A stretch of 64,000 nt of DNA. It comes from Micavibrio sp. (lineage in GTDB: Bacteria > Pseudomonadota > Alphaproteobacteria > Micavibrionales > UBA2020). Below are positions 1 to 6,957 of this stretch, piece by piece (position 1 is the first letter of the stretch; each line of letters starts with the position of its first letter). The notes beneath the pieces were generated by a model. That model ran no database searches. It worked only from the letters and a program-made list of their open reading frames with translations, and was not told where the DNA came from. The position numbers and the translations under genes are program-made. The stretch is from the NCBI GenBank assembly GCA_028283745.1, contig JAPWJZ010000008.1:124001-188000 (forward strand), given 5' to 3'.

Positions 1-793
1 AGCCGTAATCGATGGTGCGAATGCCGCGTGCCTTGCAAATATCGCGGATCTTGCCGCCTTCCCACTGGTCGGCGTTGATGACGGCAATACCGTCCGCTGC
101 CAGCATTTCGGAGAACAGGCGGCTTTTCGCCTCGAAGTATTTTTCCATCGTGCCGTGGTAGTCCAGGTGGTCACGGGTGATGTTGGTGAAGCCGGCGGCG
201 GTAATATGCAGGCCGTCAAGGCGATACTGGTCCATGCCCTGGCTGGAAGCTTCAAGCGCGAGGTGCGTCACGCCCGATGCCTCAAGCTCGGCAATTTCGG
301 AATGCAGCGTGACGGGGTCCGGCGTCGTCAGCGAGCCCGGACGGTTGATGCCGGGGGCGACAAGACCGATGGTGCCCAGCGACGCCGCCGCATGTTCCAT
401 GGATTGCCACATCTGGCGGCAGAAGTTGACGGTGGAGCTTTTGCCGTTGGTGCCGGTCACGGCCACAATAACGTCCATTTGCTTGCCGAAGAAGGCGGCG
501 GCCATGCGGGCGAAGCGCTGGCGCGGGTTTTGGTCGGTAATCAAAACGGCTTTGCCGGCCAGCGCGGAATCAAGCGTGGTGCCTTCGGGAGCGAGAATGG
601 CGGAGGCGCCTCTGGCAATGGCGTCGGCAATAAAGCCGCGGCCATCCTGCTTTACGCCGGGGAAGGCGGCAAAAAGGTAACCCGCCCGCACTTCACGCGA
701 GTCAGATGTCAGGCCGGTGATTTCAACGCCAATAGCTGCATCCGCGCCAGGCGCATGCGCGCCCGCATCAGCGATCATATCCAGTAGCTGCAA
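1..793 (-). CDS. murE: UDP-N-acetylmuramoyl-tripeptide synthetase MurE (3' end outside window)
   Basis: Cytoplasmic Mur ligase adding the third amino acid (usually meso-diaminopimelate) to UDP-MurNAc-L-Ala-D-Glu in peptidoglycan precursor synthesis. About 264 N-terminal residues are present and the frame runs off the left edge. Visible are the MurE N-terminal signature TSDSREV (residues 29-35), the ATP-binding loop TGTNGKSS (113-120), a TTPD motif, LEASSQG and NITRDHLDYHG. I chose a TTG start at 793 because AAGGAA lies about 7 bases upstream and the resulting MQLLDMIADAG resembles normal MurE N-termini; the ATG at 778 has no ribosome site. The start lies 26 bases inside the end of ftsI, so the two are translationally coupled. 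The choice of amino acid cannot be confirmed because the C-terminal specificity motif is outside the window. Confidence 0.93.
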   Translation of the reverse strand, partial: MQLLDMIADAGAHAPGADAAIGVEITGLTSDSREVRAGYLFAAFPGVKQDGRGFIADAIARGASAILAPEGTTLDSALAGKAVLITDQNPRQRFARMAAAFFGKQMDVIVAVTGTNGKSSTVNFCRQMWQSMEHAAASLGTIGLVAPGINRPGSLTTPDPVTLHSEIAELEASGVTHLALEASSQGMDQYRLDGLHITAAGFTNITRDHLDYHGTMEKYFEAKSRLFSEMLAADGIAVINADQWEGGKIRDICKARGIRTIDYG

Positions 794-2519
794 GGCTCTT
801 TCCTTCCTTAAATTCTTTCAGGTACATGCCAAGGTCGCGAATAATGTCGCGGCGTGAATCTGCCTCGGGGGTAATGTGGTACAGCGGCGCCATTTGCTCC
901 ACCACGCGGGCGACGACAGGGGCGGCGGTCCAGCCGGCGGTCGCAAAGCCGTGCGTTTCGGGAATGCCCTTCGGTTCATCCAGAATGGCGAGGACGGCAT
1001 AGCGCGGATTTCCGATCGGGTACGCGCCCATGAAGGATGACAGCAGCAGGTTATGCTCGTACCGGCCGCCCTTGTTTTTCTCCGCCGTGCCGGTCTTGCC
1101 GCCGACGTTATAACCATCCACCGCCGCCTGCGCGCCGCTGCCATCCGCCACGTTCAGCGCCATCAGCTGGCGGATCATTTGCGAGGTCTGCGGCTTGATG
1201 ACGCGGGTGCCCTGCGGCGTCAGGCTTAAGCTTTCGTTGTCCTTTTCCAGCAGCGTCGGCGTCACCAGAATGCCGCCGTTGACAAGGGCGGAGGTGGCGC
1301 GGATGACATGCAGCGGCGATACGGCAATGCCGTGGCCGAAGGAGCAGGTAAGCGTTGAAATATCGCGCCATGGCGACGGGTACAGGGGCTGCCCGCGTTC
1401 CGGCAGTTCGACCGGCACGGGGGTGAAGAACCCGAGCGATTTATAAAAATCCTGCAGCGTATTGCCGCCCAGCGACGCCGCCATGCGGGCGGTGCCGATG
1501 TTGGACGAATAAATGAAAATTTCCGGCACGGACAGCACGCGTTTTTTTGCGTGGTAGTCGGTAATGGTGAAGCGGCCGTAGTGAATGGGTTCGGCGGCAT
1601 CAAAATTGGAGGCGAACGTCACCTTGCCGCTGTCAAGCGCGGCGGAGCTGGAGAAGAGCTTGAAGGTGGAGCCCATTTCAAATACGCCGAGCGTGGCGCG
1701 GTTGAACTTCGCGTCATCGGGTGAATCGCCGGGGTGGTGCGGGTCAAAATCCGGCAGGCTGACCATGGCGATGATTTCGCCGGTGTTTACATCCATCACA
1801 ATGCCGACGCCGGCCTTGGCGTGGAACTTTGCGACCGATGCTTCAAGCTCGCGGTGCATGATGTGCTGGATGCGAAGGTCAATCGTCAGCTTCACGGGCT
1901 TGTCGCCCTTTTCCAGCTGCTTGTTGGCGAATTTTTCAATGCCTGAAATACCGTGGCCGTCAACGTCGGTATAGCCGATCAGGTGCGATGTCAGGCTTGC
2001 GCCGGGGTAAATGCGGCGGTCTTCTTCCTGAAACGACAGGCCGGGCTGGCCCAGCGCGTTGATGGCGTATTCCTGCTTCGGCGTAATGTTACGCTCGATC
2101 CAGATGAATTTTTTGCCGGAGGTCAGCTTGCGCAGCAAATCCGCTTCGCTTTGCCCCTGCAGAATTTGCGACAGTTGCTTTGCCAGCTGCGGCTTGTTGT
2201 CGATGATGGTGGTATCGGCATAAACCGATGCCATAGCAAGCGATGTTGCGATCAATTCGCCGTTGCGGTCCAGAATGGTGCCGCGCAGGGGGTGGTCCAG
2301 CGGTTTTACGTCCCCTTCCAGCAAGGCCACCTGCTGAATGGGCTTTGAGCGCAGCAGCGTCAGGTCAACAAGGCGCAGCGAAATGGCGGTATAGCCCAGC
2401 AGCAACAGCAGCGCCACCATGACAAGGCGCATTTTCGCCTGGCCTAATACAGAAACGCGTTCCCCCTGAATAACGCGTTCGCTTTGGCCGTCGTTGCTGT
2501 CGTCGTTGAACATGCCCAT
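768..2519 (-). CDS. ftsI: Peptidoglycan D,D-transpeptidase FtsI (penicillin-binding protein 3)
   Basis: Septal class B penicillin-binding protein that cross-links peptidoglycan at the division site. 583 residues, the usual length. One N-terminal membrane anchor (about 32-50) is followed by the dimerisation domain (RGTILDRNGE near 79-88) and the transpeptidase domain with all three active-site motifs: STFK (Ser284), SSN (338-340) and KTGT (475-478). The N-terminal cytoplasmic stretch is about 30 residues. It starts 3 bases after the stop of ftsL and overlaps murE by 26 bases, so rsmH-ftsL-ftsI-murE read as one operon, the classic order of the division and cell wall cluster. Confidence 0.95.
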   Translation of the reverse strand: MGMFNDDSNDGQSERVIQGERVSVLGQAKMRLVMVALLLLLGYTAISLRLVDLTLLRSKPIQQVALLEGDVKPLDHPLRGTILDRNGELIATSLAMASVYADTTIIDNKPQLAKQLSQILQGQSEADLLRKLTSGKKFIWIERNITPKQEYAINALGQPGLSFQEEDRRIYPGASLTSHLIGYTDVDGHGISGIEKFANKQLEKGDKPVKLTIDLRIQHIMHRELEASVAKFHAKAGVGIVMDVNTGEIIAMVSLPDFDPHHPGDSPDDAKFNRATLGVFEMGSTFKLFSSSAALDSGKVTFASNFDAAEPIHYGRFTITDYHAKKRVLSVPEIFIYSSNIGTARMAASLGGNTLQDFYKSLGFFTPVPVELPERGQPLYPSPWRDISTLTCSFGHGIAVSPLHVIRATSALVNGGILVTPTLLEKDNESLSLTPQGTRVIKPQTSQMIRQLMALNVADGSGAQAAVDGYNVGGKTGTAEKNKGGRYEHNLLLSSFMGAYPIGNPRYAVLAILDEPKGIPETHGFATAGWTAAPVVARVVEQMAPLYHITPEADSRRDIIRDLGMYLKEFKEGKSLAATGYDR

Positions 2520-2522
2520 GTG

Positions 2523-3269
2523 TCAATGCACCCCAAGGCTTTTCATGACGTCGTTAAAGCCGCGGCCGCTATCCGCGCTGTTGGTGGCGACGGGGGCCTG
2601 ATACGGCGCGGGGTGGTAATAGGTTGCGGCCTGCGCAGGCGCGGTGCCGCGCGGCTTATAGGGCGGCGAATACACATAGCCGCGCGCGGGCTTCGCAGCC
2701 GCAGGTTTTGCGGCGGCGGGCTTCACGGCGGGTGCTTTGGCGGCAGCCGCAGGTTTGCTGCCCAGAACGGGAGAGGCAAGGCCGGCGGTGACGGAGGCTT
2801 TGTCGATTTTAACGCCGTCGTCTTTCACGGCATCCGCTTTCGGGATACCGGCATCCGCTTTCGCGGTATCGGTTTTATCAGCTTCCGTGGCAGCGGCGGC
2901 GGCTGTATCAACGGCGGGGGCTTTTACCGCTGCATTGTCGTTTTCCTCGACCGCGGCAACGCCGGCGGGTTTTGCATCAGCGGGCGCATCCGGCACGGGG
3001 CGGGCTTCAAGGTCGGCAATTTTGCCGAACTGGCGGCCTTTCAAGGGTTCCAGCGTTAAATACTGGCGGCTCAGCTTTTCAAGGCGGTCGGGCTGGTTCA
3101 AATAACTCCATTCGGCCTGCAGTACGCGAATGGTTTCGTCTTCTTTTTCCGCCTTCGCCTCAATGCCCGCAAGCTTGGTGCGGCCATCCGTCACCTGCTG
3201 GCTGGTATGGAACAGCATGGTGCCGCAAACAGCCGCCAGCAAAAGCCACAGGTAATTGCTTTTACGCAT
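2523..3269 (-). CDS. ftsL: Cell division protein FtsL with long Ala/Pro/Lys-rich tail
   Basis: Small bitopic divisome protein. The start at 3269 is preceded by GGAGG at good spacing and overlaps the end of rsmH by 8 bases; a longer upstream frame exists but has no such site. The 248-residue product has a membrane segment (about 6-22), a coiled-coil-like stretch (30-65) and the alphaproteobacterial FtsL pattern EWSYLNQPDRLEKLS. After residue about 90 comes an unusual 150-residue low-complexity tail rich in Ala, Pro, Lys and Val, ending with YxPPYKPRG-like segments and a short GRGFNDVMKSLG end. FtsL proteins are normally 90-130 residues, so the tail is the odd feature. Identity rests mostly on position between rsmH and ftsI plus the short motif. 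Confidence 0.82.
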   Translation of the reverse strand: MRKSNYLWLLLAAVCGTMLFHTSQQVTDGRTKLAGIEAKAEKEDETIRVLQAEWSYLNQPDRLEKLSRQYLTLEPLKGRQFGKIADLEARPVPDAPADAKPAGVAAVEENDNAAVKAPAVDTAAAAATEADKTDTAKADAGIPKADAVKDDGVKIDKASVTAGLASPVLGSKPAAAAKAPAVKPAAAKPAAAKPARGYVYSPPYKPRGTAPAQAATYYHPAPYQAPVATNSADSGRGFNDVMKSLGVH

Positions 3270-4386
3270 GTGAATCCTCCATGACAGGTGCGGCGGTGCG
3301 AATGCCGTAACGCAGGCGGGCGGAGCGGGAGCGGGCATTGCGCGCAATTTCCGCATCCGTCGGCTTTACGCCGTTGTTTTCTTCCAGGGTAAAGCTGGGC
3401 TTGGCATCATCCGGCCGTGCGGGCAGGTGGCGCGAAGTATTGGAAGCGCGGCCCGATTTTTCCTTGAAGAAGTTTTTAACCCGCCAGTCTTCCAGCGAAT
3501 GGAAGGACACGGCAACAAGCCGGCCGTCTTTTTTCAGCAGCCGTTCGCCGGCATCCAGCGCGCGTTCCAGTTCGCCCAGTTCGTCATTCACGTAAATGCG
3601 CAGGGCCTGAAAGGTGCGGGTCGCGGTGTCGGTTTTAATGCCGCCGTGCATGGGCAGCACGGAATGGATGACGGATACCAGTTCTTTCGTCGTCTCGATC
3701 GGCTTTTCGGCGCGGGCGGAGATGATTTTGCGGGCAATGGCGCGGCTGGCGCGCTCTTCGCCGTAGGTGAAGATGATATCGGCCAGATCTTTTTCATCCG
3801 CATCGTTCACAACGTCGCGGGCGCTGATGCCGGAAAGGCTCATGCGCATATCCAACGGGCCGTCGTGCATGAATGAAAAACCGCGGCCCGGCGTTGACAG
3901 CTGTATGGACGACACGCCAAGGTCGAGGACGAAACCGTCAATCGCTTCAACGCCCGCGGCGTCCAGCAGCGCTTCAACATCCCCGAAACAGCCGTGCAGG
4001 GGAATAAGGCGGCCCTCAAAGCTGCCGCCCTTGGAATTTTTCAGCGCCTTGGCGCGTAGAATGGCTTCGGGGTCGCGGTCAATGCCGTAGACGGTGCAGT
4101 CGGCGGCTTCCAGAATGGCGCGGGTATAACCGCCGGCGCCAAAGGTGCCATCCACGTACACACCGCCGTCTTTCGGTTGCAGGGCTGCCAGCACTTCATC
4201 CAGCATAACCGGAATGTGTACGGGCGCGGCATCCGCGGCAGTATTGTGCTGTCGTGTCGTCTTCACGTGTGGCGTAACCCCAGTGGCGGCTTTCGGGCCT
4301 TTTGACCCTGAAATGCGCGGCAGTCTTTTGCTTTTTTTGTCAAACGGGCAGGCCACACCCCTGAAAGTCATTCCTGCATCATTCAA
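3262..4386 (-). CDS. rsmH: 16S rRNA (cytosine1402-N4)-methyltransferase RsmH (MraW)
   Basis: SAM-dependent methyltransferase modifying C1402 of 16S rRNA. Recognised by HIPVMLDEVL, the SAM-binding loop DGTFGAGGYTR, a GVSSIQL segment with the following FSF, and AVSFHSLEDWRVKNFF. The frame can start at TTG 4386, which has GGAAGG just upstream, giving 374 residues with a basic N-terminal extension of about 56 residues before HIPVML; a GTG at 4266 would give a more normal 334 residues but has a poor ribosome site. The usual upstream neighbour mraZ is not found; the next gene upstream is the broken end of the tandem orphan family. It overlaps ftsL by 8 bases. Confidence 0.93.
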   Translation of the reverse strand: MNDAGMTFRGVACPFDKKSKRLPRISGSKGPKAATGVTPHVKTTRQHNTAADAAPVHIPVMLDEVLAALQPKDGGVYVDGTFGAGGYTRAILEAADCTVYGIDRDPEAILRAKALKNSKGGSFEGRLIPLHGCFGDVEALLDAAGVEAIDGFVLDLGVSSIQLSTPGRGFSFMHDGPLDMRMSLSGISARDVVNDADEKDLADIIFTYGEERASRAIARKIISARAEKPIETTKELVSVIHSVLPMHGGIKTDTATRTFQALRIYVNDELGELERALDAGERLLKKDGRLVAVSFHSLEDWRVKNFFKEKSGRASNTSRHLPARPDDAKPSFTLEENNGVKPTDAEIARNARSRSARLRYGIRTAAPVMEDSHA

Positions 4387-4501
4387 CCCCGCCTTCCAAT
4401 GTATAGCGGGTATGTGGCAGCGTCAACGCGAACATGCCAAAAAAGCTTGTATTTAGCTTGTTTTCGCAACGCCGCGCGCTTATGGGCGGCTGCGCAGGAT
4501 A

Positions 4502-4825
4502 TCAGCGATGAAGGCCGGGTTTGCCGGGCAGGCGGTGGCTGCTTTCCACCGGCGGCGGGTTGCCGCCAAGGCGTTGCAGGCGCGCGTGCATGACAAACAC
4601 TTCGGCAAGGCTGTGGAGGTCGCTGAAGCGCTGCGTTTGCATTTGTGTGCTGATGCCGGCGCTGTACCACATGCTGAATATTTCCGTCACTTGGCGCGCC
4701 TTGAAGTTGAAAATGCGGCGCAGGCACGGGCCGGCCTGTTTCTGGTGGTCGAAATCGGTATGGACGGAAAGGGTATAGTCGTTCAGCTTTTCGAAAACTT
4801 CTTCCTGCGCCTTCTGCCGCTCCGT
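4502..4825 (-). pseudogene. Fifth, start-less copy of the tandem orphan family
   Basis: An open frame of 107 codons matching the four complete copies upstream: NDYTL near the N-terminus, RIFNFKARQVTE, QRFSDLHSLAEV and MHARLQRLGGNPP near the C-terminus. No ATG, GTG or TTG precedes the conserved part. In the same frame an upstream TTG at 4843 (23 bases after copy 4, where a start would be expected) is followed five codons later by TGA at 4826-4828. The first in-frame ATG (4690) lies after the FNF motif and would delete half the protein. I read this as a recently broken copy, or one using a non-standard start. The downstream half still keeps the family pattern, so decay is slight. Confidence 0.6.
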
Positions 4826-4865
4826 TCAGCCGTCTTCTGTCAAATGTCTATACAGTGTTTTTAAT

Positions 4866-5231
4866 TTAAACGCCAGTTGCGCGCAGGCGGCCGGGTTTTT
4901 TGCCGATGGTATTCGGTAAAATATCTTCCAGCGCAGGCGGCTTGCCACCCAGTTCCAGCAGCTTCGCGTGCATGTGGCGGATTTCAAGATCAGACGGCAG
5001 GTCATCAAAGCTCTGGATATGGGAACTCGATGACACCGACGAGGTGCCGGCAGCGCTGCTGCCGCGGCCTTCCGACACCCAGTCGCGGGTCACGGTCGTG
5101 ACTTCACGGGCGAGGAAGTTGAAAATGCGGGTGTAGCCATCGCTTTTCTGCACGCCGCCGTGGCTGTAATCCTCGCGGCGGAAATCGATGCGCAGCATGT
5201 AGCCGCTGATGGCGTTGAATTGTTCATTCAT
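4866..5231 (-). CDS. Tandem orphan family protein, copy 4
   Basis: 121 residues, family not recognised, no signal peptide or membrane segment. It shares with copies 1-3 and 5 an R-x-FNF block (here TRIFNFLAREVTTVTRDW) in the middle, a variable Ser/Gly-rich linker, then F-D-DLPSDLEI followed by MHAKLLELGGKPPALED and a basic tail. The spacing is the same in all copies, so they are true paralogs from tandem duplication. It follows copy 3 by 20 bases. Copy 4 is most like copy 1 (both have VTTVTRD and LGGKPPALE). Confidence 0.75.
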   Translation of the reverse strand: MNEQFNAISGYMLRIDFRREDYSHGGVQKSDGYTRIFNFLAREVTTVTRDWVSEGRGSSAAGTSSVSSSSHIQSFDDLPSDLEIRHMHAKLLELGGKPPALEDILPNTIGKKPGRLRATGV

Positions 5232-5251
5232 GGCTTTGTTCCATTTATCGT

Positions 5252-5623
5252 TTACGCGCCGGGACGCTTCAGGCGCAATTTGGGCATTTCTTTGGTGATG
5301 TCGTCAATTTTTGGCGGCCTGCCGCCCAGATGCGTCAGCCTGGCGTGCATGGCAATGACTTCATCGGCGCTATCAAGGTCGCTGAAGCTGCGCACGGTCA
5401 TGCTGCTGGTGACGGCACTGTCAAAAGCGCTTTTGGAACTGTAGCTGCCGTTGCCGGGCTGGGTATATTCGGTCTGCCCGCCGCGCTCGTACAGCGTAAT
5501 CACTTCGCGTGACAAAAAATTAAAAATGCGGCTCAGGCGTGGCTTGCCCCATTCATTCGCGGCTTGCGGAATTTCCGTGGTCGCTTGCAGCGTATATTCA
5601 TCAAGCTTCTTGAAGGTCGGCAT
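5252..5623 (-). CDS. Tandem orphan family protein, copy 3
   Basis: 123 residues of the same unrecognised family: LDEYTL near the start, SRIFNFLSREVITLYER in the middle, a Ser/Gly/Thr-rich linker, RSFSDLDSADEV and MHARLTHLGGRPPKIDD near the end, then a Lys/Arg-rich tail. The start overlaps the stop of copy 2 by one base (TAATG), which indicates coupled translation in one transcript. No cysteine or histidine cluster and no obvious catalytic residues beyond the family-wide Met-His pair. It looks soluble and cytoplasmic. Confidence 0.75.
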   Translation of the reverse strand: MPTFKKLDEYTLQATTEIPQAANEWGKPRLSRIFNFLSREVITLYERGGQTEYTQPGNGSYSSKSAFDSAVTSSMTVRSFSDLDSADEVIAMHARLTHLGGRPPKIDDITKEMPKLRLKRPGA

Positions 5624-5994
5624 TACGGCATTTTCCAGGGTTTGGCGGCGGGGTTTTTCTTCAGGCTGGGCAGCAGGTCGTCGATGGCGGGCGGCGTGCC
5701 GCCAAGTTCAACCAGCTTATCGTGCATGGCGGCCAGCTCGGCTGTGGTTTCCATGTCGGAAAAGTTCTGGGTATGGCCGGAAACGCTGATTTGCGGCGGG
5801 TGTTGCGCATTTTCCCTGTTCCACACCATCGCCTCAAGCGTCGTCACGCACTGGCGGGCGGCGAAGTTGAACTGGCGGCTCACGACATGTTCGCGAAACC
5901 AGCTCTCATCGTCCCACACGCGGCTTGCAACGCGGTGTTCAACCGTCACGTCGGTTATTTTTTTGAATTCCTCAAAAACGGAATGGGTTGTCAT
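5623..5994 (-). CDS. Tandem orphan family protein, copy 2
   Basis: 123 residues, the most divergent complete copy. The central block is SRQFNFAARQCVTTLEAM, the C-terminal block QNFSDMETTAELAAMHDKLVELGGTPPAIDD, given here as two adjoining parts of the same stretch. The N-terminal 35 residues are rich in acidic and aromatic residues and differ from the other copies. It overlaps copy 1 by four bases (ATGA) and copy 3 by one base, so it sits in the middle of a tightly coupled operon. Function unknown. Confidence 0.75.
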   Translation of the reverse strand: MTTHSVFEEFKKITDVTVEHRVASRVWDDESWFREHVVSRQFNFAARQCVTTLEAMVWNRENAQHPPQISVSGHTQNFSDMETTAELAAMHDKLVELGGTPPAIDDLLPSLKKNPAAKPWKMP

Positions 5995-6362
5995 GCCGGC
6001 TTCAGGCCCGGCGCTTTTTTGTTGAGCCCGCCCAGAACAGCTTCAAGCGCGGGTGGCTTGCCGCCCAGCGATATCAGCTTGCTGTGCATCAATTCAACTT
6101 CGGCGGTGGAGGGTAGTTCGTCAAAATTCTGCGTCGCCGACGTGGTGGCAACGGCACTGCTGCCGCCCTTTTCGTAGGCGTGCGACTGGAACATAAGGTC
6201 CCGCGTCACCGTCGTCACATGCCCCGCCATGAAGTTGAAGGTGCGGGTAAGGGATGATACATGCGTCAGCGGCAGATCGTTATCATAGCTACTGAACGTC
6301 TTCGTCGTTTCATCGACGACATCGAGCGTATAGTCGTTTTTTTTGACGAAGGCTTCAGCCAT
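5991..6362 (-). CDS. Tandem orphan family protein, copy 1
   Basis: First of the five tandem paralogs. I place the start at the ATG at 6362 because AGGAAAG lies about 8 bases upstream; a longer frame reaches 6599 but would run antisense-like through the preceding gene. The 123-residue product begins MAEAFVKKNDYTL, carries TRTFNFMAGHVTTVTRD in the middle and NFDELPSTAEVELMHSKL then LGGKPPALE near the end. It starts 25 bases after the membrane-protein gene that heads the operon. No known domain recognised. Confidence 0.75.
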   Translation of the reverse strand: MAEAFVKKNDYTLDVVDETTKTFSSYDNDLPLTHVSSLTRTFNFMAGHVTTVTRDLMFQSHAYEKGGSSAVATTSATQNFDELPSTAEVELMHSKLISLGGKPPALEAVLGGLNKKAPGLKPA

Positions 6363-6387
6363 GGCGCGTGCTTTCCTGAAAACTGAA

Positions 6388-6837
6388 TTACGGTTTGGGC
6401 GGGGTAATTTTTGCGGCGGGCGCGGGGGCTTTTGGCGCATCGGCCGGTTTTGCGCCCTTGGCGGCAGCGTCAAATTCGGCGGCGGCAACAAGGTTCGCCA
6501 GCGGGGAAACATTGTCATCCGGCTTTTGCTGTTGCGGCGCCGCGGTTGTTTCGGCGGGCGCGTTTGCGGCAAGGCGCGCGCGAATGTCGGTGCGCACAAC
6601 GCCGAAGGCTTCTTTCAATTCATTCCAGCTGTTGCGCAGAATGTTGTTTTTACCGTGGCGTTGAATATCCATGGTGACGGGCAGCGCCAGCGCCACGACC
6701 GTGATAACCGCCAAAACAGGTGCGGCCATGTAAAGGGCGCTGACAAAAGCCGCGCTGCCCAGAATGGTATAGGCTTCCTTGCGGCGCATGGGCGTGCTGG
6801 GTTGCGTGGTTTCAGGCGCTTTTTCCGGCGTGGTCAT
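6388..6837 (-). CDS. Small membrane protein heading the tandem-family operon
   Basis: 149 residues, not recognised. A short hydrophilic N-terminus (1-20, Pro/Thr/Glu-rich) precedes a hydrophobic stretch at about 22-55 that could form two membrane helices with a tight turn, then a conserved-looking amphipathic region (RHGKNNILRNSWNELKEAF, 59-77) and an Ala/Pro/Lys-rich C-terminal tail. It is the first gene after a good promoter (6875-6902) and is followed 25 bases later by the first tandem paralog, so it is the natural candidate for a membrane partner of that family. That link is inference from operon structure only. Confidence 0.65.
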   Translation of the reverse strand: MTTPEKAPETTQPSTPMRRKEAYTILGSAAFVSALYMAAPVLAVITVVALALPVTMDIQRHGKNNILRNSWNELKEAFGVVRTDIRARLAANAPAETTAAPQQQKPDDNVSPLANLVAAAEFDAAAKGAKPADAPKAPAPAAKITPPKP

Positions 6838-6874
6838 GGTGGCGCAGTCCTTCGGCTAAAATTGAGATGACCGG

Positions 6875-6902
6875 ACTATAAAACAGGCGCGCTATATGTC
6901 AA
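6875..6902 (-). promoter_or_regulatory. Sigma70-like promoter of the tandem-family operon
   Basis: On the minus strand TTGACA (6902-6897) and TATAGT (6880-6875) are separated by 16 bases. This would start transcription near 6868, about 30 bases before the membrane-protein start codon at 6837. The -35 hexamer is a perfect match and the -10 matches five of six. Confidence 0.65.
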
Positions 6903-6920
6903 TTTTATAATTAACATATT

Positions 6921-6947
6921 CAAATAAAACCGTATTTTATTTTACGG
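6921..6947 (-). terminator. Hairpin and U-run after the J-domain gene
   Basis: On the minus strand CCGTA, an eight-base AT loop and TACGG form a short stem, followed by TTTTATTT. It lies just after the stop of the J-domain gene (6958) and just before the promoter of the next operon, so it separates two transcription units. The stem is only five pairs, so it is weak. Confidence 0.45.
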
Positions 6948-6957
6948 ATTGTCGCGA

